Below are positions 35,334-45,301 of a stretch of 62,053 nucleotides of DNA, in pieces; the stretch's first letter is position 1; the number at the start of each line of letters is the position of its first letter. The notes under the pieces were generated by a model. The model searched no databases and was not told where the DNA came from. It saw only the letters and a list, made by a program, of their open reading frames with translations. Source of the stretch: Oleispirillum sp965228165 (GTDB lineage: Bacteria; Pseudomonadota; Alphaproteobacteria; Rhodospirillales; Rhodospirillaceae); contig CBDDHB010000001.1 of the NCBI GenBank assembly GCA_965228165.1, positions 1 through 62,053 on the forward strand, read 5' to 3'. The translations under genes and the position numbers were made by a program.

Positions 35334-36275
35334 ATGGCGATCTATCTTTTCAAGCGGATGCTTCTGATGGTGCCCACCCTGATTCTGGTGGCGCTGATGG
35401 TGTTCTTCCTGATGCACCTGATTCCGGGCGACCCGGCGATCGCCATCGTGGGGGCGGAGGCGGACGCGGCGGCGATCGAGAACATCCGCCGTTCCCTCGG
35501 CCTCGACCAGCCGCTGGCGATGCAGTTCGTTTCCTGGTTCGGGTGGGTGCTGGCGGGCGATTTCGGCCGGTCCATCGCCTCGGGGATTCCGGTGATGACC
35601 ACCATCCTCGACCGCTTTCCCACCACCCTGGTGCTGACCAGTCTGGCGACCCTGTTCTCGGTGGCGCTCGCCATCCCCTCGGGGGTGCTGGCGGCGAAGT
35701 TCCACAACACCGGCAAGGACTATCTGTTCATGCTGGTTTCCCTGCTCGGGGTGTCGGTGCCGGGGTTCTGGCTCGGTCTGATGTCGCTTCTGGTGTTTTC
35801 GGTGCGGTTCGGCTGGTTCCCGTCCTCCGGCTACGTGCCGGTCTGGGAGAACCTGGGCGAGGGTCTGCGCTACATGACCCTGCCGTCGATCACCCTGGGC
35901 CTGTTCATGGCGGCGGTGGTGGTGCGGATGACCCGGTCCTCGATGCTCGAGGTGATGCGCCTGGAATACGTCACCCACGCCCGCGCCAAGGGCCTGTCGG
36001 AGTGGACGGTGCTGCTGAAGCACGCGCTGAAGAACGCCTTCGCCCCCACCCTGACCACCATCGGCATCCAGTACGGCATGCTGCTGGGCGGCGCGGTGGT
36101 GACCGAGACGGTGTTCGGCCTGCCCGGTCTGGGGCGCTTCGTGGTGCAGTCGATCTACAGCCGCGACTATCCGGCGGTGCAGGGATGCATCCTGTTCATC
36201 GCCCTGGTCTACATGCTGGTCAACCTGGCGGTCGACGTCCTTTACAAGGTCTTCGACCCGCGCGTGAAATATTAG
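35334..36275 (+). CDS. Peptide-type ABC transporter permease (DppB-like)
   Basis: A 313-residue permease with six membrane helices. N-terminal features are PTLILVALMVFFLMHLIPGDP and WVLAGDFGRSIASG, and the coupling loop is EYVTHARAKGLSEWTVLLKH. It is followed 10 bp later by its partner permease. Confidence 0.92.
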   Translation: MAIYLFKRMLLMVPTLILVALMVFFLMHLIPGDPAIAIVGAEADAAAIENIRRSLGLDQPLAMQFVSWFGWVLAGDFGRSIASGIPVMTTILDRFPTTLVLTSLATLFSVALAIPSGVLAAKFHNTGKDYLFMLVSLLGVSVPGFWLGLMSLLVFSVRFGWFPSSGYVPVWENLGEGLRYMTLPSITLGLFMAAVVVRMTRSSMLEVMRLEYVTHARAKGLSEWTVLLKHALKNAFAPTLTTIGIQYGMLLGGAVVTETVFGLPGLGRFVVQSIYSRDYPAVQGCILFIALVYMLVNLAVDVLYKVFDPRVKY

Positions 36276-36285
36276 GAGTCCGCGG

Positions 36286-37103
36286 ATGCTTGCGCGGTTT
36301 TTCGAGAACAAGATCGGCGTCGCCGGACTGGCGATCATCGTCGCCTGCGTTCTGGTGGCGATCTTCGCCCCCTGGCTGGCGCCGCACGATCCGCTGGCGG
36401 TGGATATCTCGTTGCAGGGAATGGGTCCGTCGGAAAAATACCCCTTCGGCAACGACGAATTCGGTCGCGATATCTTAAGCCGCATCCTTTACGGCTCGCG
36501 CATATCGCTCGGCATCAGCCTGTTCTCGGTGCTGTTCTCCCTCGTTCTCGGGGTGGCCCTGGGGGCGGTCGCCGGGTTCTATGGGCGCGGCATCGACAAC
36601 GCGATCATGCGGGTGATGGACGCCACCATGGCCTTTCCGGCGATCTTGCTGGCCATCGCCATCGTCGCGGTGATGGGCGGCGACCTGTTCAATGTGGTGA
36701 TCGCCCTTGGCATCGTTTACGTGCCGCGTTTCGCCCGGATCATCCGGGGGCGGTGCTGTCCTTGAAAAGCCGCGAGTTCGTCGAGGCGGCGGTGGCCCTG
36801 GGGGCAAGCGACTTCGAGATCATCTTCCGCCACATCCTGCCCAACTGCCTCGCCCCCTTGATCGTGCAGGCGACGGCGGGGTTCGCCTACGCCATCCTGG
36901 CGGAATCCTCGCTGTCCTTCCTGGGGCTGGGGGCGCCGCCGCCGTCGCCGTCGTGGGGGAACATCCTCAGCGAGGCCAAGGACTTCATGCTCGACAACCC
37001 GATGATGACGGTCTACCCCGGCCTGGCCGTCACCGTCGCCGTCCTGGGCTTCAACCTGTTGGGTGACGCGCTGCGCGACGTCCTCGACCCGCGCATGAAG
37101 TGA
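36286..37103 (+). pseudogene. Peptide-type ABC transporter permease (DppC-like), frameshifted
   Basis: The first frame has the DppC N-terminus (IFAPWLAPHDPLAVD), YPFGNDEFGRDILSR and the helices up to RFARIIRG. The second frame continues with LKSREFVEAAVALGAS, SLSFLGLGAPPPSPSWG and the end LGDALRDVLDPRMK. The switch is at a run of five G (36746-36750); six would join RIIRG to AVLSLKSREF. Otherwise full length at about 272 residues. Confidence 0.85.
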
Positions 37104-37108
37104 CCGCC

Positions 37109-38095
37109 ATGTTCCCGGTTCTGAAAATCGACAATCTGCAAACCCACTTCTTCACCCGCACCGGGGTGGCGAAGGCGATCGACGGTGTCAGCTTCCAGAT
37201 CGAAAAGGGCGAGATCGTCTGCGTGGTCGGCGAATCCGGCTGCGGCAAAAGCATGACCGCCCTGTCGATCCTGCGTCTGGTGCCGCATCCCGGTCGCATC
37301 GTCGGCGGCGAGGTCTGGCTGGACGGCCAGAACCTGATGGTGTTTTCGGAAAGCGAGATGCGCGAGGTGCGGGGGGATCGCGTTTCGATGATCTTCCAGG
37401 AGCCGATGGTCTCGCTTAATCCGGCATTCACCATCGGCAACCAGTTGATCGAGGCGGCGCGCATCCACCGCAAGGTCTTCCGCGACGAGGCGTGGGAGCG
37501 CTCGGTGGAGATGCTGCGCCGGGTCGATCTGCCCGCGCCCGAGGCGCGGATGGACGCCTATCCGCACGAACTGTCGGGCGGCATGCGCCAGCGGGTGATG
37601 ATCGCCGAGGCGTTGCTGCTCGACCCGGTGCTGCTGCTGGCCGACGAGCCGACCACCGCGCTCGACGTCACGGTGCAGGCGCAGGTGCTGGACGTGATGG
37701 TGCGCGCCGCCCGCGAATCCGGCACCGCGATCATGATGATCACCCACAATCTGGCGGTGGTCAGCGAGATCGCCGACCGGGTGGTGGTGATGTACGCGGG
37801 CCGGGTGGTCGAACAGGGCACCGCCGAGGAAATCTTCACCCGTCCGGCGCACCCCTATACCCGGGGCCTGTTGCGGGCGATCCCCGCGTTGTCCGCTCCG
37901 GACGAGGAGGGGCCGCGCCCGCCGCTCTACGAAATGGGGGGGCTGGTTCCCAGCCTGACCGATCTGCCGCCGGGGTGCGCCTTCTGCCCCCGCTGCCCCG
38001 AGGCGATCGGCGTCTGCGGCGTCGAAAAGCCGCCGCTGCAAACCCTGGGCGAAACCCATGCCGCCGCGTGCTGGCTGCACCGGACGGAGGGCTGA
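37109..38095 (+). CDS. Peptide-type ABC transporter ATPase (DppD-like)
   Basis: An ATPase of about 328 residues with Walker A GESGCGKS, the signature LSGGMRQRVMIAEAL, Walker B LLLADEPTTALD, and the C-terminal oligopeptide-ATPase region with a cysteine cluster (PPGCAFCPRCPEAIGVC) that binds a 4Fe-4S cluster in relatives. ATG 37109 is used; a GTG at 37100 overlapping the permease stop (GTGA) is an equally possible start. Confidence 0.9.
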   Translation: MFPVLKIDNLQTHFFTRTGVAKAIDGVSFQIEKGEIVCVVGESGCGKSMTALSILRLVPHPGRIVGGEVWLDGQNLMVFSESEMREVRGDRVSMIFQEPMVSLNPAFTIGNQLIEAARIHRKVFRDEAWERSVEMLRRVDLPAPEARMDAYPHELSGGMRQRVMIAEALLLDPVLLLADEPTTALDVTVQAQVLDVMVRAARESGTAIMMITHNLAVVSEIADRVVVMYAGRVVEQGTAEEIFTRPAHPYTRGLLRAIPALSAPDEEGPRPPLYEMGGLVPSLTDLPPGCAFCPRCPEAIGVCGVEKPPLQTLGETHAAACWLHRTEG

Positions 38096-38098
38096 ACC

Positions 38099-39067
38099 AT
38101 GGCCGACATTCTGAGCGTCGAAAACCTGCAAAAGCACTTCGCGCACGGCGGCGGCCTGTTCGCCAAGCCCCGTCTGGTGCGCGCCGTGGACGGGGTCAGC
38201 TTCTCCCTGCGCGAGGGGGAAACCATCGGCCTGGTCGGCGAATCCGGTTGCGGCAAGTCCACCACCGGACGCTTGGTGATGCGCCTGATCAACGCCACGG
38301 CGGGCAGCATCCGTTTTCGCGGCGAGGACATCACCGGCCTCGAGGGGCGGCGGCTGAAAGCGGTTCGTCCGGACATGCAGATGATCTTCCAGGACCCGCA
38401 TTCCTCGCTCGACCCCCGGATGACGGTGGGCGATTTGATCGGCGAGGGCTTGCGCCTGGTTCCCGGCCTCGGCGCGGCGGAGCGGCGGGACCGCATCGCC
38501 CAGGCGATGGCGCGGGTCGGCCTGCGCCCCGAGCACGCCGACCGCTATCCCCACGAATTTTCCGGCGGGCAGCGGCAGCGCATCGGCATCGCCCGCGCCA
38601 TCGTGATGACGCCGAAGCTGGTGGTGGCTGACGAGCCGGTGTCGGCGCTCGACGTGTCGATTCAGGCGCAGGTGATCAATCTGCTGGAACGCCTGCGCGC
38701 CGAACTTGGCCTGTCGTATCTGTTCATTTCCCACGATCTGGGGGTGGTCGAGCACATCAGCGACCGCATCGTCGTGATGTACCTGGGCCGGGTGGTGGAG
38801 TTCGCCGACTGCCGCGCCATCTTCCACCGCTCCCGACATCCCTATACCCGCACCCTGATCTCGGCGATTCCGGTGCCGCGCTTCGGCGCGAAACGCCAAC
38901 GCATCGCTCTCAAGGGCGAGGTGCCGAGCCCCCTCGACCCGCCATCCGGCTGCCACTTCCACCCGCGCTGTCCCTTCGCCGGGGAGCGTTGCCGCGCCGA
39001 GGCGCCGCCCTTCCGGCAACTCGACGACGGACGTTGGATCGCCTGCCATCACCCCTTGGAAGATTGA
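38099..39067 (+). CDS. Peptide-type ABC transporter ATPase (DppF/OppF-like)
   Basis: A 322-residue partner ATPase with Walker A GESGCGKSTTG, signature FSGGQRQRIGIARAI, Walker B LVVADEPVSALD and the C-terminal cysteine region GCHFHPRCPFAGERC. It completes the five-part importer and is followed after 3 bp by an M20 hydrolase gene. Confidence 0.92.
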   Translation: MADILSVENLQKHFAHGGGLFAKPRLVRAVDGVSFSLREGETIGLVGESGCGKSTTGRLVMRLINATAGSIRFRGEDITGLEGRRLKAVRPDMQMIFQDPHSSLDPRMTVGDLIGEGLRLVPGLGAAERRDRIAQAMARVGLRPEHADRYPHEFSGGQRQRIGIARAIVMTPKLVVADEPVSALDVSIQAQVINLLERLRAELGLSYLFISHDLGVVEHISDRIVVMYLGRVVEFADCRAIFHRSRHPYTRTLISAIPVPRFGAKRQRIALKGEVPSPLDPPSGCHFHPRCPFAGERCRAEAPPFRQLDDGRWIACHHPLED

Positions 39068-39070
39068 AGC

Positions 39071-40333
39071 ATGGATTCTGAACTCTCGAAGCGGATCGTC
39101 GCGGCGGTCGATGCCAATTTCGACCGCCAGGTGGATTTCCTGTCCGAACTGGTCGGTTGCCCGTCGCTGCGCGGCAGGGAACAGTCGGCGCAGGCCCTGA
39201 TGGCGGAAACCCTGGCAGAACTCGGTCTGGAGGTCGATCGCTGGGAACTCGACGCCGACGATTTGCGCCACCTGCCCGGATTCTCCCCGGTGGAGGCCCC
39301 CTACGAGAACGCGATCAACGTCGTCGGGATGCATCGTCCGGAGCGCAAGACCGGGCGCAGCCTGATCCTGAACGGTCACATCGACGTGGTTCCCGCCGGG
39401 CCGCTCGACGCGTGGACCTCGCCGCCGTTTTCCGCCCGCGTCGAGAACGGCTGGATGTTCGGGCGCGGCGCCGCCGACATGAAGGGCGGCCTTTCGGCGG
39501 CGGTGTTCGCCCTGGAAGGGCTTCGCCGCGCCGGATACCGCCCCGCCGCCGAGGTCTGCGTGCAGTCGGTGATCGAGGAGGAATGCACCGGCAACGGCGC
39601 GCTCGCCTGTTTGGCGCGCGGCTATCGCGCCGATGCGGTGCTGATCCCCGAACCGCGTGGCGAGGCGGTGACCTCGGCGCAGTTGGGGGTAATGTGGCTG
39701 CGCCTGACGGTGCGCGGCAAGCCCGCCCACGTGCGCGAGGCGGAAATCGGCGCCAACGCGATCGAGGCGGCGTTCCCCCTGTTGCAGGCGCTGCACCGGC
39801 TGGAGGCGGAATGGAACGCGCCGGAACGCCGCCCCGCGGCGTTCAAGGGGCTGGCGCATCCGATCAACTTCAACGTCGGGCGGATCGTCGGCGGCGACTG
39901 GCCGTCCAGCGTGCCCGCGTGGTGCATCTTCGAGGTCCGCGTCGCGGTGTTCCCCGGACAGTCGCTCGACGACGCCAAGGCGGAGATCGAGGCGCGCCTG
40001 CACGAGGCGGCGGCGGGCCTGGGCGGCTTGACCATCGACTATCACGGCTTCATGGCCGAGGGGTACGAACTGACCGGCGGCGAGGCGGCCCTGGGGGTGT
40101 TGGCGAACGCCCACCGCGCGGCGGTGGGCGGCGATCTGCCCAGCGTCCCCACCACCGCCTGCACCGACGCCCGCTTCTTCGGCCTTTACGACGGCATGCC
40201 GTCGCTGGTCTATGGCCCGAAGGGCGGCGCCATCCATGGCTTCGACGAGCGCCTCGACCTCGATTCGCTCAACCGCGTCACCCGGTCGATCGCGCTGTTC
40301 GTCGCTGAGTGGTGCGGCCTGGAAGCCGCCTGA
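39071..40333 (+). CDS. M20-family metallohydrolase (ArgE/DapE type)
   Basis: A 420-residue enzyme with two-zinc ligands in LILNGHIDVVPAG, GRGAADMKGGL and IEEECTGNGA. A dimerisation domain lies between, beginning GVMWLRLTVRGKPAHVRE. The family removes acyl groups from N-acyl amino acids or cuts dipeptides in the cytoplasm. Its place behind the importer suggests it works on imported N-acyl or peptide compounds. Confidence 0.88.
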   Translation: MDSELSKRIVAAVDANFDRQVDFLSELVGCPSLRGREQSAQALMAETLAELGLEVDRWELDADDLRHLPGFSPVEAPYENAINVVGMHRPERKTGRSLILNGHIDVVPAGPLDAWTSPPFSARVENGWMFGRGAADMKGGLSAAVFALEGLRRAGYRPAAEVCVQSVIEEECTGNGALACLARGYRADAVLIPEPRGEAVTSAQLGVMWLRLTVRGKPAHVREAEIGANAIEAAFPLLQALHRLEAEWNAPERRPAAFKGLAHPINFNVGRIVGGDWPSSVPAWCIFEVRVAVFPGQSLDDAKAEIEARLHEAAAGLGGLTIDYHGFMAEGYELTGGEAALGVLANAHRAAVGGDLPSVPTTACTDARFFGLYDGMPSLVYGPKGGAIHGFDERLDLDSLNRVTRSIALFVAEWCGLEAA

Positions 40334-40367
40334 ACCCGTTTGCTTCGTCAGCCAAGGCGTGAATGCG

Positions 40368-41963
40368 ATGTCTGCCTGCATTCCCTCGATGTGCAGCCCC
40401 AACCTCAGCCTCGGCGCGCGGTCGCGCAAGGCCGCGGTGCGATCCTCCTTGGGCGTGGTGGTCAGCCACAGCCGCGCCGCCTCGGAAATCGGCGCGCGGG
40501 TGCTGGAGGACGGCGGCAACGCGGTCGACGCGGCGGTGGCCGCCGCCTTCGCCGTCGGCGTCGCCGAACCCTGGATGAGCGGCATCGGCGGCGTCGGCGG
40601 CATGCTGATCCACCGCGCCGCGACCGACGACGTGGTCGGCATCGATTTCATGGGACGGTCGCCACGGGCGGTGGACCCGCGTGCCTATGGCCTGTCCGAG
40701 GGGTGCGACGCCGACTTGTTCGGCTGGCCGACGGTGGAGGGCGACCGCAATCGCCTGGGGGCGGCCTCGGCGATCGTGCCGGGGGTTTGCGCCGGAATGG
40801 GCCTTGCCCTCGAAACCTTCGGCACCCTGCCCTGGCGGCGGCTGGTCGAACCCGCCCTGGCCCTGGCGGCGCGCGGCATGACCGTGGACTGGTTCACCGG
40901 GGTGATGATCGCGTCCGCCGCCCTCGACCTCGGCCGGTTTCCCTCCAGCCGCGACATCTTCCTGCCCGGCGGGCTGCCGCCGGTGGCCGCTCCGGCGGCG
41001 GCGGGGCCGGTGCCGCGCCTGCTCGCCAATCCCCGTCTGGTCGAAACCCTGGCGATGCTGGCCGATCTTGGGCCGCGCGCCTTCTCTTCGGGCGACTTGG
41101 CGACGGCGATCGCCGCCGACATGCAGGAGCTTGGCGGGAGTCTCGATTACGACGATCTGGCTTCCTATGCGGCGCGGGTGGTGCGGCCCCGGCGGATATC
41201 CTATCGCGGTTGCGCGGTGTCGCTGCTGCCTGAACTCAACGGCGGCCTGACCCTGGGGCGCGCCCTGCTGTCCCTTGGGCGCAAGCTCGACCCGGCGCGT
41301 CCCGGCGACGACGGCGACGTCCTGCTCGCCTATGTCCGCAGCCTGGACGAGGCATGGGCCGATCGTTTCGCCCGCATGGGCGACGCCAGCGGCGGGCGCG
41401 ACCTTGGCTGCACCACCCACATCGGCGTCGTCGACCGCCATGGCGATCAGGTGGCGCTGACCCAGACCCTGCTGTCCGGGTTCGGTTCGCGGCTGGTCCT
41501 GCCGCGAACCGGAATCCTGATCAACAACGGCATGTACTGGTTCGATCCTCGGCCCGATCGGGTCAACGGCATCGCCCCCGGCAAGCGCCCGCTGTGCAAC
41601 ATCTGTCCGGCGGTGGTGCAGGGGGATTTCGGCGTCCTGGCGATCGGCGGCGCGGGCGGACGCCGGATCGTTCCCGCCGCGTTCCAGGTGATTTCCCGCA
41701 TGGCGGATTTCGGCATGTCGCTGGAAGACGCGATGAACGCGCCGCGCATCGACGCAAGCGGCGCCCCCTGGGTGGTCGCCAACCCCGCCCTGGGGGGAGA
41801 AGCGCTGGCCAAGCTGGCGCGGGAGACCGACGTGGTGACCGCCGACCATGTTCCCTATCCGATCAATTTCGCCATCCTTGGCGCCACCCTGGCGCGCGGC
41901 GATGAACGCCTCGGTAAGGCCGATCCGGTGCATCCCTGGGCGGAGGCGGTGGCGGCGCGCTAG
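40368..41963 (+). CDS. Gamma-glutamyltranspeptidase-family protein without signal peptide
   Basis: A 531-residue Ntn-hydrolase with the autocleavage/nucleophile Thr in LGCTTHIGVVDRHGD, the early block GGNAVDAAVAAAFAVGV and a C-terminal NAPRIDASG region. Typical secreted GGTs carry a signal peptide; this one starts MSACIPSMCSPNLSLG with none, so it should be cytoplasmic. Cytoplasmic relatives include amidohydrolases such as oxamate amidohydrolase. With the amidase and M20 genes, it suggests stepwise amide hydrolysis. It ends with TAG. Confidence 0.82.
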   Translation: MSACIPSMCSPNLSLGARSRKAAVRSSLGVVVSHSRAASEIGARVLEDGGNAVDAAVAAAFAVGVAEPWMSGIGGVGGMLIHRAATDDVVGIDFMGRSPRAVDPRAYGLSEGCDADLFGWPTVEGDRNRLGAASAIVPGVCAGMGLALETFGTLPWRRLVEPALALAARGMTVDWFTGVMIASAALDLGRFPSSRDIFLPGGLPPVAAPAAAGPVPRLLANPRLVETLAMLADLGPRAFSSGDLATAIAADMQELGGSLDYDDLASYAARVVRPRRISYRGCAVSLLPELNGGLTLGRALLSLGRKLDPARPGDDGDVLLAYVRSLDEAWADRFARMGDASGGRDLGCTTHIGVVDRHGDQVALTQTLLSGFGSRLVLPRTGILINNGMYWFDPRPDRVNGIAPGKRPLCNICPAVVQGDFGVLAIGGAGGRRIVPAAFQVISRMADFGMSLEDAMNAPRIDASGAPWVVANPALGGEALAKLARETDVVTADHVPYPINFAILGATLARGDERLGKADPVHPWAEAVAAR

Positions 41964-41975
41964 AACGTGGACGCA

Positions 41976-42887
41976 TCAGTCCCGTCGGTCGCGCGCGATT
42001 TGGTGCTGGCCGAAAATTCCGTAAGCCCATTCCAATTGTGCGGGGGTTGGCGTGGTAAAGGCGTGGAATGCTTCGGTCATGCGAAAGGCGCTGTACTTGG
42101 CCTTGCCGAGTTCGTGATAGGGCAGCAGCTCGATGGCGCTGCCGTGCAGGTGGGCGCGCATGAACTCGGCGGTGGCGCGAAGGTTGTCCTCGTCCAGGTT
42201 GACCTCGACGATCAACGGCATGCGCACCGTCATCGGCACGCCCAGTTCGTGGATGCGACGGGCATTTTGCAGGATCGTCGCGTTGGACTGGCCGGTGAAG
42301 CGGCGGTGGGTCGCGTCGTCCATGTGCTTGAGGTCGAAGAACACATGGTCGATCCGGGGAATCAAATCTCGGCATCGTTCCCAATCGAAGAAACCGCAAG
42401 TCTCCACCCAGACCGAAACGCCAAGCCGTTCAAACGCATCGATCAGCCGCCCGATGAATTGGGGTTGGGTGAACGGTTCGCCGCCGGAAAAGGTGACGCC
42501 GCCCCCCGAATGGCGAAAGAAGATCTCGTCGCGGCGAATCTTTTCGACCACCGCATTCACCAGGGTATCCCGGCACGCCAGTTGAAGGGCGTTTTGCGGA
42601 CAGGCGGCCACGCAGGCGCCGCAAGCCACGCAGCGCGACGGATCGAACGCCCCGCCCGCCGGGTCGAGTCCTTGCGGACAGGCATCGGCGCAACGGTGAC
42701 ACGCCGCGCATTTGTGGGCGTGAAAGGCCAGCTTCGTCCGCGTCGTCCAGCTTTCCGGGTTGGCGCACCACTGGCAGCGCAAGCCGCATCCGGCCAGAAA
42801 GATCGTGGTCCGGACCCCATCCCCGTCATGGATGGAGTAATCCTGCATTTGCAGGATCACTCCTTTTTCGCCGTCAGAATGTGCCAT
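41976..42887 (-). CDS. Glycyl radical enzyme activase (radical SAM)
   Basis: A 303-residue enzyme with the radical SAM motif CGLRCQWC followed by two inserted ferredoxin-like 4Fe-4S motifs (CAACHRCADACPQG and CVACGACVAACPQNAL), as in activases of non-PFL glycyl radical enzymes. SGGEPFTQPQF is the GGE motif that contacts SAM. The ATG at 42887 overlaps the end of the glycyl radical enzyme gene by 14 bp. It installs the glycyl radical on that partner and needs low oxygen. Confidence 0.9.
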   Translation of the reverse strand: MAHSDGEKGVILQMQDYSIHDGDGVRTTIFLAGCGLRCQWCANPESWTTRTKLAFHAHKCAACHRCADACPQGLDPAGGAFDPSRCVACGACVAACPQNALQLACRDTLVNAVVEKIRRDEIFFRHSGGGVTFSGGEPFTQPQFIGRLIDAFERLGVSVWVETCGFFDWERCRDLIPRIDHVFFDLKHMDDATHRRFTGQSNATILQNARRIHELGVPMTVRMPLIVEVNLDEDNLRATAEFMRAHLHGSAIELLPYHELGKAKYSAFRMTEAFHAFTTPTPAQLEWAYGIFGQHQIARDRRD

Positions 42888-45262
42888 GCGCCGAACGAGC
42901 GATGATCGCTTCCTGCATTTCTGGCGAAAGATTGACGAACTGGGTGCTGTAACCGGCGACCCGGACCAGCAGATCCTTGTAGTCCTCGGGGTTTTTCTGG
43001 GCCTTGCGCAAGGTTTCCGTGGACAGGGTGTTGAATTGCACATGGAACGCGCCGAGCGAGAAATAGGCGCGAATGACGTTGCCCAGATCGCGCTTCCCCT
43101 TCGGCGTGCCGACCAGATCCTCGCTCAAACGCAGGTTCAGCAAGGTGCCGCCGGTATGCACGTCGTGGTTCATTTTCGCGCTGGAACGCATCGCCGCCAG
43201 GGGGCTGGTCACGTCGCTGCCGGCGAAGGGCGATACCCCTTCGGTGATCGGCTTCTTCGCCTTGCGACCGCAAGGCGTCGCGCCGACGATCCGCCCCGTC
43301 GGAATGTAGTTGGAAATCCCCATGAACGCCGAGTTGAAGGGCGAGCCGAAAATGTCCTTATAGGAGCGGGTCTGGCGGTAATAGAAATTGGCGAGGTCAC
43401 GGGCGATCGAGTCCACGGTGTCGTCGTCGTTGCCGTATTTGGCGACCTCTAGGGCCCTGGTCCTCAGGTCTTCGAAGCCTTCCCAGTCGGCGTTCATCGC
43501 GGCATCCAGCTCCGCCAGGGTCGCGACCTTGTCCTCGAACACCAGTTTCTTGATCGCCGCCAGCGAATTGGCGACGACGGCCAGGCCGATGCCGGTCAGC
43601 ACCGGGCCGACGTTGTACTTCGCGCCGCCTCGCGACAGATCGACGCCGCTTTCCAGGCAGTCCTCGATGCAGGTGGAGAGGAAGGGGCGCGGCACCATTT
43701 CGGAATGCAGCTTCTGCGCGACGATGCTGGAAATCACCGAATGGCGGATCAGATTGCCCACCTGCTCGAAAACGGCGTCCTGGATTTCCTGATAGCTGCG
43801 ATAATCGCTGATCGGCGTGGCGTTCAGGCCCAGCTTTTCCCCGGTCAGGCGGCTTTTCCCCTGGTTCAGGGCGTATTCCATCGCCGCCGCGAAGTTGACG
43901 TTGACCGCCGAGGTCCATTGCCCGGTCTTGCGGAAGTGCGGCACGACGCAACCGCAGTTGTTCCAGTCCCTGGCGTCCTCGGGCTCGTATCCCGCCTGAA
44001 GCAGCATTTGGGTTCCGGCCTGATCGTTATGGATCGCCGGGAAGCCGGTTCCCTTGCTGACCAGAACGGTGACCGCGTAGAGGAACTCCTGGGGGCAATC
44101 CGAATGGATGCGGACGCTCAAGCCCGGCTGGTGAGTGCGCACCTCGTCGGTGGCTTCCAGGCACAGATAGGTCAGTTCGTTGGTGGCGTCGCCGCCGTCG
44201 CGGGTTTTGCCGCCGGCCGTGAGGTTCTGGAACTGGTTGTATCCGGCGAAGTATCCGGTGGTGTTTTCGGAAATCGTCCAGACCCATTCCGAGAACTTCA
44301 ACCAAAGGGCATGAATCAGCTCCTTGGCGCTGTCCCTGGTCAGGGTCTGCTGGGCGATGTCCGCGGCATAGAAGGGGTACATGTACTGGTCGAAGCGGCC
44401 GGGGTTCAGGGCCAGCGGGTTTTCCGTGATGATCCCGCCCAACTGCACGAACCAGACGAACTGGATCGCCTCGTGGAAGTTTTCCGGCGGATGCTCCGGC
44501 ACCCGGCGGCAGACCCGGGCGATCTTCTGCAATTCGGCCTTGCGGGCGCCGTCGGCTTCGTCCACCGCCATCCTGTCCGCCAGATCGGCGTAGCGGTTGG
44601 CGAGCAGGACGATGGCCTTGGCGGTCAGGATGGTGGCGCGGTAATAGTCGATCCTGTCGATGTTCTCGGCGCTGAGGTAATCGAGGTCCGCGAGTTTGCC
44701 TTCCGCTTTTCGCAGGATGCCGCCATAGCCCAGACGGAACAGGTGCCCCTCGTAGTCCGGCGTGATTTCGCCGACCGCCTGACGCCATTTCGAATCGTTG
44801 TCGATGATCCCGGTGTCGACGCCGATTTTCGCGGTCGCCGGGGGAAGCTCGGCCAGGAAGTGTTCCTCCAGGGATTTGCCGTGCCAGTAGGGGAAGATTT
44901 CGGCCCGGATCAAACGGCACTGTTCCTCGGTGATCTGATAGGGGTCCTGGGGGCGGGAGGGAAAGGTGTCCATCTCCTTGTCCACCCATTTCCACGAATA
45001 TTCCGGAGTCAGAATCCCGGTGCGGCGGAATTTTCCCGCGGTTCCGACGATCAACTCGTCGGGGAAGATCCGAACCTCGAATTCGGAACAGAAATCGAAG
45101 AACGCCTGGGCGCGGCGGATGATGGTGGGCTTACCCTCGCTGCGTTGGTGCGATTCCGTGTAAATCTTCGCACGCTCGTAACAGATCGAGGGCTTGGTGT
45201 TGACGTAGTTCCGCCGCAGGCGTTCGATGACGCTCCGTCACCTTGGTCGCCGTTCCGTTCAT
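42874..45262 (-). pseudogene. Glycyl radical enzyme of unknown substrate, 5' frameshift
   Basis: About 795 residues. The radical Gly is in RVAGYSTQF (codon at 42952-42954). The thiyl Cys loop is DWNNCGCVVPHFRK (Cys codon at 43948-43950). Characterised eliminases and aryl decarboxylases of the family usually have Glu two residues after this Cys; here it is Val, so the reaction may differ from theirs and from pyruvate formate-lyase. The GRFDQYMYPFY block is typical of the family. The ATG at 45262 follows GGGAGTG and opens MNGTATKVTER. One extra base near 45226-45236 then puts the true continuation (IERLRRNYVNTKPS) in another frame. Confidence 0.85.
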
Positions 45263-45301
45263 GATCACTCCCGAATTCCGCGATTCAACCATTCCATAAG
45301 A

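Noticed and set aside
42874..45262. Pyruvate formate-lyase or choline TMA-lyase
   Set aside because: The active-site loop has neither the PFL Cys-Cys nor the Gly-Cys-Val-Glu of CutC, and no microcompartment genes are nearby.
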